Source of the DNA: Gigaspora rosea
Lineage: Eukaryota; Glomeromycota; Glomeromycetes; Diversisporales; Gigasporaceae
Assembly (NCBI GenBank): GCA_003550325.1
Contig: QKWP01000036.1
Span: forward strand, 635,805-699,804
Direction: 5' to 3'
DNA length: 64,000 nucleotides
The notes under the pieces were generated by a model, which searched no databases, was not told where the DNA came from, and saw only the letters and a program-made list of their open reading frames with translations. Shown one piece after another: positions 24,400 through 36,011 of this stretch. The position numbers and the translations under genes were made by a program. Numbering within the stretch: position 1 is the first letter of the stretch; the number at the start of each line of letters is the position of its first letter.

Positions 24400-25393
24400 C
24401 AATCAGACCTCCCTATAGTCACTCCCCATATAGTCACACCTCTATTTAAGCACCCAATTTTGTGCAACGGACTCAAACATAGTAAAAAAACCTCATTATA
24501 GTCACAAATCGCTTATAATCACTATTACCATGAAAATTTGATTTTTTAACAATTTTATTAATAAAAAACCCTTATTATAGTCACCAATTTTTAACTAAAT
24601 ATGGATTATATAATCTGATTGGCCAATTTTCATATTCACGTATATTTAAAATTATTTATTAATTGATAATCCGCCTGCAACTGGAGAGTGATCCTATAGG
24701 CGAAATGTGGAGTGCTTCCATCTAATTTTTTTCCTTACTAAGTTAACGATACATGTCCACTAATTAAAAGTTGTAGAGCCCGTCGAGACGCATCTAATGG
24801 TGGTTAGATCATCCAAATCGGCCCAGTGGATGGCGAGTTATCGTCGAAAAACGATTGGCCGACTATATAAAAATCCGTGACGGAGATTACATATGAAAAT
24901 CACTATAGGCGAAATGTGGAGTGCTTCCATCTAAAACGTTTTTTTTCTTACTAAGTTAACGATACATGCCCACTAATTGAAAGTTGTAGAGCTCGTCGAG
25001 ACGCATCTAACGGTGGTTAGATCATCCAAATCGACCCAGTGGATGGTGAGATATCGTTGTAAAACGATTGGCCGACTATATAAAATCTCTTATGTAAACA
25101 AATATTGTTTACATAGAGATTTTATATAGTCGGCCAATCGTTTTACAACGATATCTCGCCATCCACTGGGCCGATTTGAATAATCTAACCACCGTTAGAT
25201 GCGTCTCGACGAGCTCTACAACGTTCAATTAGTGGGCATGTATCGTTAACTTAGTAAGAAAAAGTTTTAGATGGAAGCACGCCACATTTCGCCTATAGAT
25301 GACCATAATGAGGTATTTTATTTATAGTCACACCTCTTCACAATCACCAAAATAGGGTGCGACGGACTTGGTGATTATAGAGAGGGACGACTG
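24400..25393. mobile_element. 994 bp pogo/Tc1-like non-autonomous element nested in the hAT
   Basis: TA flanks at 24398-24399 and 25394-25395. TIR CA(A/G)TC-(A)GACCTCCCTATAGTCAC-type on both sides, with subterminal TATAGTCAC repeats. The interior is three copies of a ~190 bp unit (see the next entry) and no ORF. Confidence 0.65.
24690..25300. repeat. Three ~190 bp units, two direct and one inverted, forming a ~400 bp palindrome
   Basis: Unit 1 at 24693-24870, unit 2 at 24902-25090, unit 3 inverted at 25110-25298. Each runs from CTATAGGCGAAATGTGGAGT to GATTGGCCGACTATATAAAA. Units 2 and 3 are nearly identical complements around a short ACAAATATTGT centre. Base composition is higher in GC than the surroundings. 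Confidence 0.85.
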
Positions 25394-26337
25394 TAACTGC
25401 AAATAGAATAATATTCACATTTAAGGTTATTCGATGTTAATTTTTCATTTTGCACAACAAGGAATCAAAAAATTGGGCCGGCAGTCATATTTTTCCTGTT
25501 AGTCCTATCAGACAATTACGGGAAATTAAGGTCTCTATCGGATGATACCAGATGAAAATAGCAGGAAAAAATAATTGTCAAAAATCTAACAATTGCCACA
25601 ATTGGGAACTAAAAAAAAAAAAAAATTTGAAAAAATTGAAAAAAATGGGATGACAAGTAATGAAACAGAGTCACTGAGAAAATTAGCTGATTATCAGATA
25701 ATCTGGCAGCAAAAATTCCGACCAAAAATTCTAAAAATCAATCATTAAATATTTGGTTGAATGTAACTTTTTTGATATTCGCTAATATAAGTTATTACTA
25801 TTTTTTTTATTAATCATATGTTTTATCTATAGCGGAGATTTGTCATGTTCTTGCACTTTTTCTTGCGCTTGCACTTATTCTTGAACTTGAGACCATTATA
25901 CAAAATGTTTTCAAATTCGTGAATTTTTTTAGCCCAAAATAGTTTGTAAATATTAGGCAATCAAACAACAAAAGTAAATTTGGAAAATTCACGTTCACGA
26001 TTTTGTGTTGTTTAAGGGTGTTAATAAGGGCATTAAAATGATATAATAATTACTTGAATGTTATAATACTTACTCGACCATGATAATAGTCATAATCATC
26101 TTACGTATTTCTGTTAGTTTTACTACATTTAGGCCATATTTTTCGGATACGGCCAATCAAAAATGTTAAAGCGAACAGACCCAGAGTTGAAGTATATAGA
26201 TAGATTAGAATGTTAATTATACTTATTTTATATTAATTTTTCTATAAAATTTTGATGGGATAAAATGCGCATGATTCGGAAACATGCGCATGATTGAGGA
26301 ATCATACGCACGCATGAAACCCATCTCTAATTATGCT

Positions 26338-27142
26338 ACAGTATATATATTATTAGGCCTTGTAAATACAATTTTATTTTATTTATTTTATTGTCTAAAA
26401 ACAAGATATCAAAAATCTGGTCTTCATGAGTCGCATTTAGAAAGATTTGACTACAGTATATTAATTATAAAAACAAAATTTTATAACCAAAAAGATTCAT
26501 TATCAAAAAGAAAAGAAAAATTTATACTAAATTTTTAAATTATCTTTTTTGAATGCACTATACTGTATTTTCCATACACTTAAATTAAATTTTAAATATA
26601 CAGTATGCTTAATTCTATAAATACGTTTTTATTGTTACAAAGTATGATATGTACACGTTATTTAAGTATAAATTAGAAATATATATATGAAAAATAAAAA
26701 ATATATTCTCTGCTCTTAATTTTCAAATTAGACTTCCGAGTTTTCAACACCCAATTTAATATCGATACACGTGTATATTTTCTAAATTTTACGGCTAATC
26801 CTAAAATTTATTATTATTATTTATTTTTTTTTTTTATAAAAAAATTCTATAATATAAACGTGACATCTAATTCGAATTTTGATTAACTTATTTTTACAAT
26901 ATCAGGTAATCTATAAAAATCAACTAATCACGATGAGAGCCCAACAGATGAATAAAGACAAATTTATTACAACGAGAAAGAGTATCACTGCGTTAAGATT
27001 CAATATTATTTTGTGTTCCAAATAGTCGATCGGAATTTCTCCTTTGATTACACAGACTACATCAATTACCAGTTTGTAGATATAATGTTCGATTATGTAT
27101 TTTCATTTTTATTAAATTATTGAAATGTATACCAAGCACTAC
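26338..27142. other. AT-rich 3' flank of the kinase-Sec31 gene
   Basis: No element ends or ORFs of weight; homopolymer-rich. It would contain the 3' UTR and terminator of the minus-strand gene ending at 27143, but no clear poly(A) signal was fixed. Confidence 0.4.
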
Positions 27143-29037
27143 TTATTGAAGAGTTCTCAGAACATTTATCAATTGCTTTATTCCGACAATCCTAAAACAT
27201 ATATGCATAAAAAGAATGAAATGGTAAAAAATTTAAAAAACCGATAAAAATATTAAAAGTAACATCAGGAAAATAATATCAATTGAATTAAATTACCATT
27301 TCCCACACTCTACCATTTTAGTGGCCATCAACTGCACCTGAATGTTGATGGCATTATGAAAATTACGCGACTCCAAATCTAAACGCATTACAAAAAATTG
27401 TAAAAACAACGCAAACATTCAGTAATCAGAATACCAATTCAAAGTTAACAAACCAACCTCTAATGAGATTTAATAATAATTCAATAACGTCCGGAGAAAC
27501 TTCGTCATTATTTAAAGCATCAAACAGTAAGTTAAGGCGTTTTTCAGTATCATCCAACGGTTTTTTTTGTGTATTCTATGATAATCATGTATAAAAATTT
27601 ATAAATAAATCAAAATTACAAGAATTCAAAGTGTATAAAATAACTAGTCCAACTTACAGGACAATGTTGTCGAGCTCTCAATAATTCGTTACTGAGTATA
27701 GTAAATATTGGTTTTTGTGCATTTGGAATATGAGTTCTATCACCGGGCGCTATAAATTACATGTATCTTAGTATATTCTAAGGTTAATGCTTTAGGTGTG
27801 ATTGCGACAAGAGCCAATCAAAAAACTTACAGTGTTTGTTAAAGGGTGTCGGAGTTTTTGATGGAGTAGGTACTCTAGTTTAACAGTGAATTCTATTGAT
27901 AATAAAATGTGTACATTATTTTATGAATAAACTATATACTTACTCGCCGGTAGTCTCACTATGATAAACTGGATCCATTTGCATATTAGTTAATCTATCA
28001 CGGATTTTTGCTATATCAGGACGTAAACTTGGATCACTGTTCCAAGCATCTCTATAAATATTCATAAAATCAATCGGAGTTCCATTAATTAGAGTTTCTC
28101 TTCCACCGTTAATTACATGTAAGGCTATTTTTGTTTGGTTAACCATATCTTTAAAAGGAGGCACGCCACTTGATAACTCCCAAAAAAGTACACCGAGACT
28201 ATAGATATCAGAAGATTTGTTCCGTTCATACAAAAATGGATTTTTAATATATTGTGGATCAGAAAATGAGCATGTGCCACCGGCAATAGATTTTGTGCTA
28301 TTATCTAATGATTTAGATAATCCAAAATCTGTAATCATTAATTTGCCATGATGCACTAATATATTTCCATCATGCTATAACTATAACAAATAATATTAAT
28401 ACACGTAATAAAAAGCGAGAAATAAATTAAGCAGAAAAGGTTATCTTACAAGATCACAATGAACAATATTTTCACGATGTAAACAATTAACCCCGCTAGA
28501 AATTTCTTTTGCCATTCTGATTTTAGCTGTCCAATCTAATTCTGAGAAATGCTCACGTAAATAGGAGCGAAGGTTGCCATTATTAGCGAACTGAAGAACC
28601 ATATAGTATCCTTTGGTTTTCGGATCTAATAATTTGTAATTATTAGTTAGCTGATAGAAGTTATTTTATATGATAAAAAATCGATATACCTTGTGTGACT
28701 CCGCAACGCTATTAATGCGTTTAATCTTGTATATTAATATAAGACGTACCGGTAATATAATAAGGCCAATAAAGACGTGAGTAAAGACATAAATAAGAGT
28801 GTAAATAAAATATTGATGATATCATATAAATACTTCTTTAATAAAGCCATTCAGTGAATTATCATCTTTATTGTAATATAATCTCTTCAATGCCACAGCT
28901 TTTTCAATGTTGCTTGAATGAGCACTATACACAGCGCCAAACCCTCCTTTTCCAATTTCTTTCCAATCCTGAAAAGAATAATACTCAAAAGATGTAATAA
29001 GCTTTTGTTTAATAGTATCTTCCAACCAATCTGACAT
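27143..29037 (-). CDS. TKL kinase fused to a Sec31 C-terminal (SRA1-like) domain
   Basis: Nine exons on the minus strand: 29037-28834, 28725-28690, 28650-28450, 28374-27944, 27874-27831, 27749-27658, 27575-27458, 27378-27297, 27191-27143. They sum to 1257 nt, exactly 419 codons with TAA, without any frame break. Kinase: loop GKGGFGAV (~29-36), Lys in VALKR (~51), HCDL (~144-147, Cys in place of the HRD Arg), DFG (~163-165), SDIYSLGVLFWE. From ~residue 292 the protein carries features of the C-terminus of COPII coat protein Sec31: PGDRTHIPNAQKPIF, LDDTEKRLNLLFDALN, ESRNFHNAINIQ, CGKWIVGIKQLI at the very end. All joins are GT-AG. The αC to β4 part is short and one intron is only 39 nt, so kinase activity is uncertain. 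It could bind partners of Sec31 or act as a Sec31 mimic; that is inference. Confidence 0.8.
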
Positions 29038-29689
29038 GTTTAGTATAACAAATAATAGTTTTTATCTTCTAAAATATGCGCATATAGTTAAAACAGTACG
29101 TATTATGAATTAGGACAAATATGCAGAGAAAAAAAATATCATTAAAAAAGTTATTTTCAGAAGAAAAAATGAATTATGTTAGTATTATAACCATAGAAAA
29201 GTAACATTTAGCGTTATAAGAATTTGATTCTTTATTGACTTTTCTACCCTTAAAGCAGGAACCCTAGAAAATTCAAAAGGATTAGAAGCGTTTTAATTGC
29301 AATTTTTGTTGGAATATTATACTTTCTTATGCTGTACGACAAATCACAAATTTGATTGGGCAGCATATATAAGGGGAATAAAGTTGGACTTTATGTAGGA
29401 GGTAGAATAGCAGGAATTCTGCTTCTTTTACTGGTAATTGTTTTGGCGAGGAAAACTTGCATTTGTTTGGTAGATTATTGTTCGAAATGCGAGTCAACCA
29501 CACTTCTTTGCCACATACGTACGTAGTACTACGATCGAGCGTTGCACAAATTTCACAATAGTGATTGAAAGGCATGCAAATAACGCAGAAACGTCAGACA
29601 ATGGAGGAATCAAGGTATTTATAAAAATACAGAATAGACGACACAGAACTCCTTGATACTGAACCCGAAAACAAGAAGTTTCTCGAAGG
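29038..29689. other. 5' flank of the kinase-Sec31 gene
   Basis: Probable promoter of the minus-strand gene just right of 29037; no defined box. A minus-strand ORF of about 80 codons (29327-29575) has no family features and overlaps a GCATATATAAGG sequence; not called. Confidence 0.35.
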
Positions 29690-30030
29690 CATACACATAT
29701 AATCGACGAAAGAATAATTAAAGATTTTGTTAACTATTGTGAAACGTCTCTAATCATTAAAATGTCATTCCACTCTATGGAGTAACGTGGGATAACAACG
29801 GATATATAATAAGGTATGACTTTACAATTTTTTACAATGGAACTTTTCGAGAATTTCTAACGACAAATTTTAAGAAATGATAATGAAAGCAGGCCAAAGA
29901 TCATTGACTTTGGTCTATAAAAGCATATAATGAGACATCTAAGACTTCTGACCGTATGATGAATGTTGGCATATGTCGAATCTCATGATCAAACATAATA
30001 AATTGATAACAGGTCGGATATACCAGGAAC
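29690..30030 (+). pseudogene. Decayed TKL kinase fragment
   Basis: Plus strand, broken by stops: LYGVTWDNNGYII, then FYNGTFREFLTTNFKK, then AKDH/KIIDFGL-SK with the DFG motif still legible, then LAYVES-like activation segment. The order matches the β4-hinge-DFG stretch of the kinases in this window. Confidence 0.5.
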
Positions 30031-30067
30031 GAAATGCATATGAGTATATAAGTATATTATCGCGGTT

Positions 30068-30312
30068 TGATCAAATTTGTAGATCGTTGCACACCCATAC
30101 AATCACTACAATCACATGAAAAATAACCTGATTGTTGCCCAGTTGAGCGATTTTGCAATGATTTTTTTTAGTGAGCATAGGTATGGACGAAGAAAGTAAC
30201 ATATTTATATTGAATCTTTCGCCAAACAACGCATTTTAAAATCTTTTACAATCCTTTACAATCAAGCAATCGGTTGATTGTATGGGCATGCAGCGATCTA
30301 CAAATTTGATCA
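30068..30312. repeat. 245 bp inverted-repeat unit
   Basis: TGATCAAATTTGTAGATCG at 30068 is the complement of the right end at 30312, the match extending about 38 bp through CCCATACAATC. No target duplication seen; either a MITE or a stem-loop. Confidence 0.6.
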
Positions 30313-30319
30313 TTCGAGC

Positions 30320-30455
30320 TGACGTAAAGTCAACAGATCGAAAAGATGCTAAGCATGGTGATGCGCATCGTGGAACCATCAACCAGAACTAGTCCGGTCC
30401 AAACAATCATTCAAGTTGACTGCAAAGTCAACAGATCGAAAAGGGAGCTAAGCAG
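30320..30455. repeat. Direct repeat containing AAAGTCAACAGATCGAAAAG
   Basis: The ~40 bp block from TGAC(GT/TG)... to GCTAAGCA occurs at 30320 and 30416 (spacing about 96 bp) within an unusually GC-rich island ending near 30550. The short ORF through it is a by-product. Confidence 0.6.
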
Positions 30456-30619
30456 GGAGGCCCCGGCATGGCGACAATCACAGGAAAACCAAGATGCCAG
30501 GCGAGAAAAAAAACGGTTCAATCACCATCCAATTTCGCGGGGGGAGATAAGTTATTAATCAATTGCCTAATTGGGACGTTTCACATGAAAACTAATATAA
30601 CAAAGATTTATTATAGGTA

Positions 30620-32340
30620 TAAAACGCACGGACATTAAGATGGACTATGGCGGCCCCAGAAAGGAAGCAAATTCGCAACTTAAAGGCCACTGAATATGAG
30701 AGTATAATCGAATGGATCCCTTTTAATAGATTATATAACATCCAAATGATTAATATAGATGATTTTAATTCAACATATGCAGCAATTAGAGAACAAGGAA
30801 TATGAAATATATGGAATAAATCAAAATGCAACTACAAAAGAATATATGATAGTATATGATAAACTTATTTTAAAAGGCAACTTAGTAATGGAAAATGCGA
30901 ACATTGCAGCAAAAATAATACTTCCATAGTGAGGTGCCAAACTTGTGACCCTCAAAAAACAACAAAAGAATGGACAAGTAGAAATAAAGATATTGATGTT
31001 TATATAAAGAAATTCAATTTAAAGCAACTGAATATGGGGTTGTAGTCGAATGGATTCCATTTAATAGATTAGTTAACATTCAAAAAACTAGTGAAAGTGA
31101 ATCCGGTTCAGCATTTTTGGCAACATGGCTAGATGGTATACAAATAGTTTCATGTGAATCTAGAAAAATATACATGGTCACATATGCCGTCTTCTATAGT
31201 TGTCTTAAAACGTTACCTAGCTCACAAAATTTGTTATGTTTTTTAAAAAAATTTGAAGATCATGCGCAATTAAAGTATAAAGTGTATGGAATGACTCAAA
31301 ATACAAATATATGATAGTATTTGATGAATTTTATTCTAAAAGACATCAGCATAATGGACTATGCAGAAGTTGTTACTGAGCAAACACCTCAACAGCATGG
31401 TACCAAACATGTAACGCTCAAAAAACAGTTCAAGGATGGACTAATGGAAATGAACAAATTGATGAATACATTAAAGAATTTCAACTTAAAGCTACTGAAT
31501 ATGATAATGTGATCAAATGAATTCCATTTAAAAGATTTGACCAAATAATTAATAAATATGAATTTGGTTCAATATTTTTTTTTGCAAAATGGCTGATAGT
31601 ATATGAACAATTTTAGATAACACACTGTCACATACATTGTTATATAGAGTTAATCTTAAAACGTTACCTAGTTTGTGGAATTTGTTAGCTTTTTTTTAAA
31701 AAATTTTAAAGGTTATGTGCAACTAATGGATAAAGAATATAAAGTGTTAGGAAATAACTCAAAATATGACTACTAATGAATATATGCTAGTATATGATGA
31801 ATTTAATTTTAAAAGAAATCATTTAAATAGAAATGTGAAACTTGCTACAGATATAATACTTCAAAGGCTTGTGTCAAGCTTGTGATCTTCAAACAATAGG
31901 ATGGAACAGTGAAAATGAAGAAATTGATGATTGCATTAAAGAATTTTAGCTTAAAGCCACTAAATATGAAGATGCAATCGAATAGAATTCTTTTAATAAA
32001 TTAAATAAAGTCAAAATGATTAGTAAAGAAGGTTTGAATTCAGAAGCATTAGCAATTTGGTTAGAAGGCATAAAAACATAAAAATAGTTAAAGATATACT
32101 TGCACAATTGCACAGAGTAGACCTTAAAACATTACCTAATTCCCAGAATTTGCAAGATTTTTTTAAAAGAGTTTAAAGATTATATGCAGTCAAAGAATAT
32201 ATATATATATATATATAATATATAGGATAACTCAAAACTTGACCACAAATGAATATATGATAGATTGATAAATTTTATTCTGAAAGAAATATAAAGTACA
32301 GAAAATATAGAAATTGTAACTGATATAAATACTTTATCAG
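30620..32340 (+). pseudogene. Tandem array of decayed kinase N-terminal exons
   Basis: Degenerate plus-strand copies of one cassette: NKDIDxxIKxFxLKATEYxxVIEWIPF, then a glycine-loop/GSxFLATWLDG remnant, then LPSSQNLLxFLK, then YKVYGITQN, NEYMxVYDEF and a Cys-rich CQTCDPQKTT-like segment. The EYxxVIEWIPF marker falls at about 30690, 31030, 31495 and 31960, so the full unit is ~465 bp and the first is shortened. All copies have stops. Related relics are at 33295-33440 and 38690-38960. Confidence 0.6.
32196..32222. repeat. (AT)n microsatellite
   Basis: Uninterrupted TA dinucleotides within the kinase relic array. Confidence 0.9.
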
Positions 32341-32381
32341 AGTGGTGCCAAACATGACATGTGATCTATAGACAATAAATT

Positions 32382-33288
32382 AGTGGGATTCCAGAAATTA
32401 CGAAATTTTTGGGTTGGTAGGTGGGGTCGCCAAAATATCAGGTTATAATTCTGGTCAAAATTTTATAATTTTGGCCAAAAGTATAAAATTATAAAATTAT
32501 TAATAACTTTTGATCTACTGGGCCAATTTAGATGATTTAACTGCCAAAATGGTCATCTTGCTAAGACGATTCTAACAAGACCAAAATTGTTAAAATCTAA
32601 TCACAGGATCCCAGAATCATTCAACTTTTGGTAATTTTAATAGTGATTTTTTAGAATCACTAAATAAATTTTTTAACATTGAATAATTTTTGATCTACTA
32701 GTCCATTATAGATAATTTAACTACCAGAATGTTCATCTCAGTAAGATGATTCTAACAAGCCCAATATCGCTAAATTCCAATCACAAGATTTCAAGATTGA
32801 TAAAGATTTGTATTGTTATTAACAATACAAATTTTTATCTTCTTGGAAACTAGTAATTGGAATTTAGCAATTTTGGGCTTATTAGAATTGTCTCACTGAG
32901 ATAAATATTTTGGTAGTTAAACCATCCAAAATGGGCCAGTAGATCAAAAGTTATTCAATGTTAATTTACTTAGTGATTCTAAAAATTATTATTAAAATTA
33001 CACAAAAATTGAACAATCTTGGGATTCTGTAATTAGATTTTAATGATTTTGGGCTTGTTAGAATCGTCTCATCAAGATGAGCATTTTGGTAGTTAAATCA
33101 TACATAATGGGCTAATGAGTGGCTAGTGTAGCAAAAGTTATTATTTATTCCAAAAATTGGATATATGAATAATTTTTAAAAAATATAAAATTTGATTGGC
33201 TAATAGAGTATCAGGTGTGGGTAGGTAGAGGTAAAATTTTGAAATTTATTAGTAACAAAAAACTACATAATTTCTGGAAGCCCTCTTA
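32382..33288. mobile_element. ~0.9 kb inverted-repeat element with nested palindromes
   Basis: Ends AGTGGGATTCCAGAAATTA and the complement of the right end AGAGGGCTTCCAGAAATTA. The interior (32500-33145) is a palindrome about 32830 containing four copies, two per arm, of a ~60 bp core around CTACTGGGCCAATTTAGAT and AAGACGATTCTAACAAG. Insertion lies between kinase relics. Confidence 0.6.
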
Positions 33289-33294
33289 GATAAT

Positions 33295-33440
33295 TGTATT
33301 GAAGAATATGAAGGTATAATTGAATGAATTCCTTTTTACAGATTAGATAATATTAAAATTATCAGTAAAGGGATTTGGTACAGTATTTTTAGCAACTTGG
33401 TTAGATTGTAAAAGAAATACCATATGTGTCTGAAATTAAG
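33295..33440 (+). pseudogene. Kinase N-terminal exon relic
   Basis: EEYEGIIE-like marker followed by a legible GFGTVFLATWLDCKRN. A further copy interrupted by the element at 32382-33288. Confidence 0.5.
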
Positions 33441-33830
33441 CTACCTTTTTTGAGGATGTCTAAAGTGGAAGCAACTCATATTTAATAATTTTTCAATTAA
33501 CTTTAGGGTTAAGATCATTCTATATTGAAGTTAGATTAGGTTTACTTAGTAAAATTTAGACTTTTATATATAGCAGCTACTAATGAATTTTTTAAGATTT
33601 TTAAAAAATCTAAGGGTAGCTTATTTTAGGTAGTAGCTTATTTTGGACATATATGATAACTTAAACAGCTTATATCATTTATAGTCGCACTTAAAAATTG
33701 CTTGAATCACAAAAAATTTTTTAAAGAGAATTTAAAAATTATATAAAACTTAGATTAGTGTGTAGAGAACTTGAAGTATATGGATTAACTTGAAATATAA
33801 ATAATGAATATTGTCAGCATCATATGAGAG

Positions 33831-33985
33831 AGCTTGTTACTTTTATGCTAAATTTAACTCTAATAGTTGATGTTAAAAAGTTACAGGATTTAGGCAGTAA
33901 TTTATAGGATATAAATATTTATAATTTATTAGGCATTTATTTAAAAAGAATATATATTTATTTAAGAATAGTTATAGAGAGCATA
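33831..33985. repeat. Direct repeat, intact copy (partner at 34785)
   Basis: AGCTTGTTACTTTTAT...TTTAAGAATAGTTATAGAGAG matches 34785-34917 plus 35995-36010, i.e. it shows the pre-insertion state of that partner. Confidence 0.75.
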
Positions 33986-34784
33986 TATTATTATCATTAA
34001 CAAGAGATAAGGCAAACTCTTTATATATATTCTTATTTCTTATAATGCCTATTCTAAGATTATAAAATCTATACTACTAATTTGATTTTACATGCTTTCT
34101 TATAGGCAACTCCTTCTATCAAGTTTATACAAGCGCATAAACACAACTAGAAAAAATTCACATAGTTAAGCTACTGAAAATACATAATAATGTCTAATAT
34201 GAGAAAGTTATAATTAATATAGCTATACAATACAATTATGAAAGGTATGTGACAACTTAAAGAATTATACAAATACAGAAATGAGAGACAAAAGAAAATT
34301 ATTCATTATATTATCCTTTCTTAAAGAGTGAGTTCCTGTGAGCCTAAATAAAATCTTAATAAAAAAAGGAAAACAAGAGAAAGATTACTCAACCAAATAA
34401 AATAATAATATTATTCTAATTTATAATACAAATTTTAAATGTGAGTCTTTGTATTGCAATCACTATCTATTTATTAGTATCTCTGTGCATTGCCAATCTA
34501 CAAATGTTCCTCACAATCTCAACTATGAAACAAATTAAAACCTAAAGAAATTTTATTTTATTAAGACAAATTTACTATGCTCACTTATTCAGCTAATCTT
34601 TCATTAGGATTGTATTACTATAGTTATCTTGGAACTTAGTTGTTTTTTTTATATTTAATATGTTCAAAGATGGATAGTAAGATTGTGGCCAAGGCTGAAG
34701 ATGAAGTTGAACACAAAAGTAAGAAGATATGGTGTTAATATCCATTCCATACAATTGGCACCATATGTCACCATTGTACAAGAA

Positions 34785-36010
34785 AGCTTGTTACTTTTAT
34801 ACCAAGTTTAACTCCATGGTTGATGTTAGAAAATTATGCAGTAATTTATGGAATATAGATATTTATAATTTATTAGGTATTTATTTAAAAAGAATATATA
34901 TTTATTTAAGAATAGTTCAAATATTGAATCGAACTCTTTCCCTCGGTCACTTGTCCAAATTTTCAAATAAAAGAAAAACAAAAATTTTTTTAGTAAAAGA
35001 CGAAGCAACTATAGTACTGGTTTTTATAAAGGTCAACCTTTCGCTTCTTTTCTGTTCTGTTCTTTGGAGACTCCTTTATATATTCGGCACGCAAGCCAGA
35101 AGTGTCAGTTGTGCAAGATAACTGGCAGTGGGTGCCCTTGGTACAAGAAATTCTAGTTAAAGTTTTTCTTTCGTCGACGAAGGTGCTGTAGTTGGCTAGG
35201 CGGTAAACTAAAAAATGAGGTTTTCAATACTTTCGTTACTGTTATTTAGCGACAAAATCATAAAGACCATATCCACAATATCATATTCTCGCTTGGAATC
35301 TTTTTTTCTAGAATTTTGGACGAAAAGTGGGAAAACCGGTGTACCCCTCCAAAAGATCAGCATTGTTGTTCCTATCCTAATCAGGAAGAAGGCATGCAAG
35401 TGGATAAACAGAAACAGATGCGTAATGAGACGTGGCATAGTGGAGTAGGCAGATCTGCAGAAACCAAATTCTAGAATTTTCTTCTTATACACATATAATA
35501 CTTTGGCGAGACATTTTCTTGCGCAGTATTATATAATTTTTATTATTGGGCACAAACGTAAATGTGCTATCATAGCCATTTACTTTTTGCTCTCTTTTCC
35601 TTTCTTTTCATTTTTGTTTTTGTTACCTTCTTTTTGGTCGTTTAGATATTTTAGTTTTTCCCAATTTTTCTATTCCTTTTATTTTCTATATTTGTCTTTT
35701 TTCTAGTAGTACCCTGCTACTCGAGAAGTAAGGAGAAAAGGTTTAAAAAGTAGGCGGTTATGATAGGCGGCAAGCTCCATCTGTGATTCGGATACTCTAA
35801 GTCTATTGAGAACTTGGGTTACAATGAGAAAAAGTTTGATATAGCAGGTCACATTTAAGGATCTTTAGGACACCTGGGTGGGTCGCACTTTAAGTATTAA
35901 CCTTCTAAAAGCAAGGTATCAAGTTGTACTGGTGTTATATAATTGATGAAAAATAAAGTTGCGGCATGACTACTGAATTAAAAAAAAAATATTCAAGAAT
36001 AGTTATAGAG
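34785..36010. repeat. Direct repeat, copy split by a retro-insertion
   Basis: Same sequence as 33831-33985 but interrupted after TTTAAGAATAGTT by 1.08 kb of unrelated sequence. Confidence 0.7.
34918..35994 (+). mobile_element. Retro-inserted, polyadenylated sequence with 10-15 bp target duplication
   Basis: Flanked by AAGAATAGTT at 34908-34917 and 35995-36004 (the match extends to 15 bp with one change). The 3' end shows an AATAAA at about 35951 followed ~28 bp later by an A-run (35979-35989), the hallmarks of target-primed insertion of a polyadenylated RNA. The body is GC-richer than its surroundings, with a C/T-rich tract at 35580-35705. It may be a LINE/SINE 3' part or a processed non-coding RNA; the frames inside (for example 35215-35448) show no known domain. 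Confidence 0.65.
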
Positions 36011-36011
36011 A

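Larger units (their letters stand above)
23505..26329. mobile_element. 2.8 kb hAT-type element with nested insertions
   Basis: Ends TAGAGATGGG and CCCATCTCTA, flanked by the identical 8-bp duplication ATTATGCT (23497-23504 and 26330-26337). Subterminal ATGCGCAT repeats occur at both ends. No hAT transposase is readable. Nested inside are the TA-flanked element at 24400-25393 and one end of the GGCTGAAGCTGG repeat at about 23720. Confidence 0.8.

Noticed and set aside
30505..30525. tRNA or SINE B-box (GGTTCAATC)
   Set aside because: No A-box at proper distance and no cloverleaf could be drawn.
30346..30558. A 70-codon frame in the GC-rich island
   Set aside because: It follows from the local direct repeat and contains no domain; GC content alone opens the frame.
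35215..35492. Overlapping frames on both strands within the retro-insertion
   Set aside because: Neither has a recognised motif or splice support; kept only as part of the inserted sequence.
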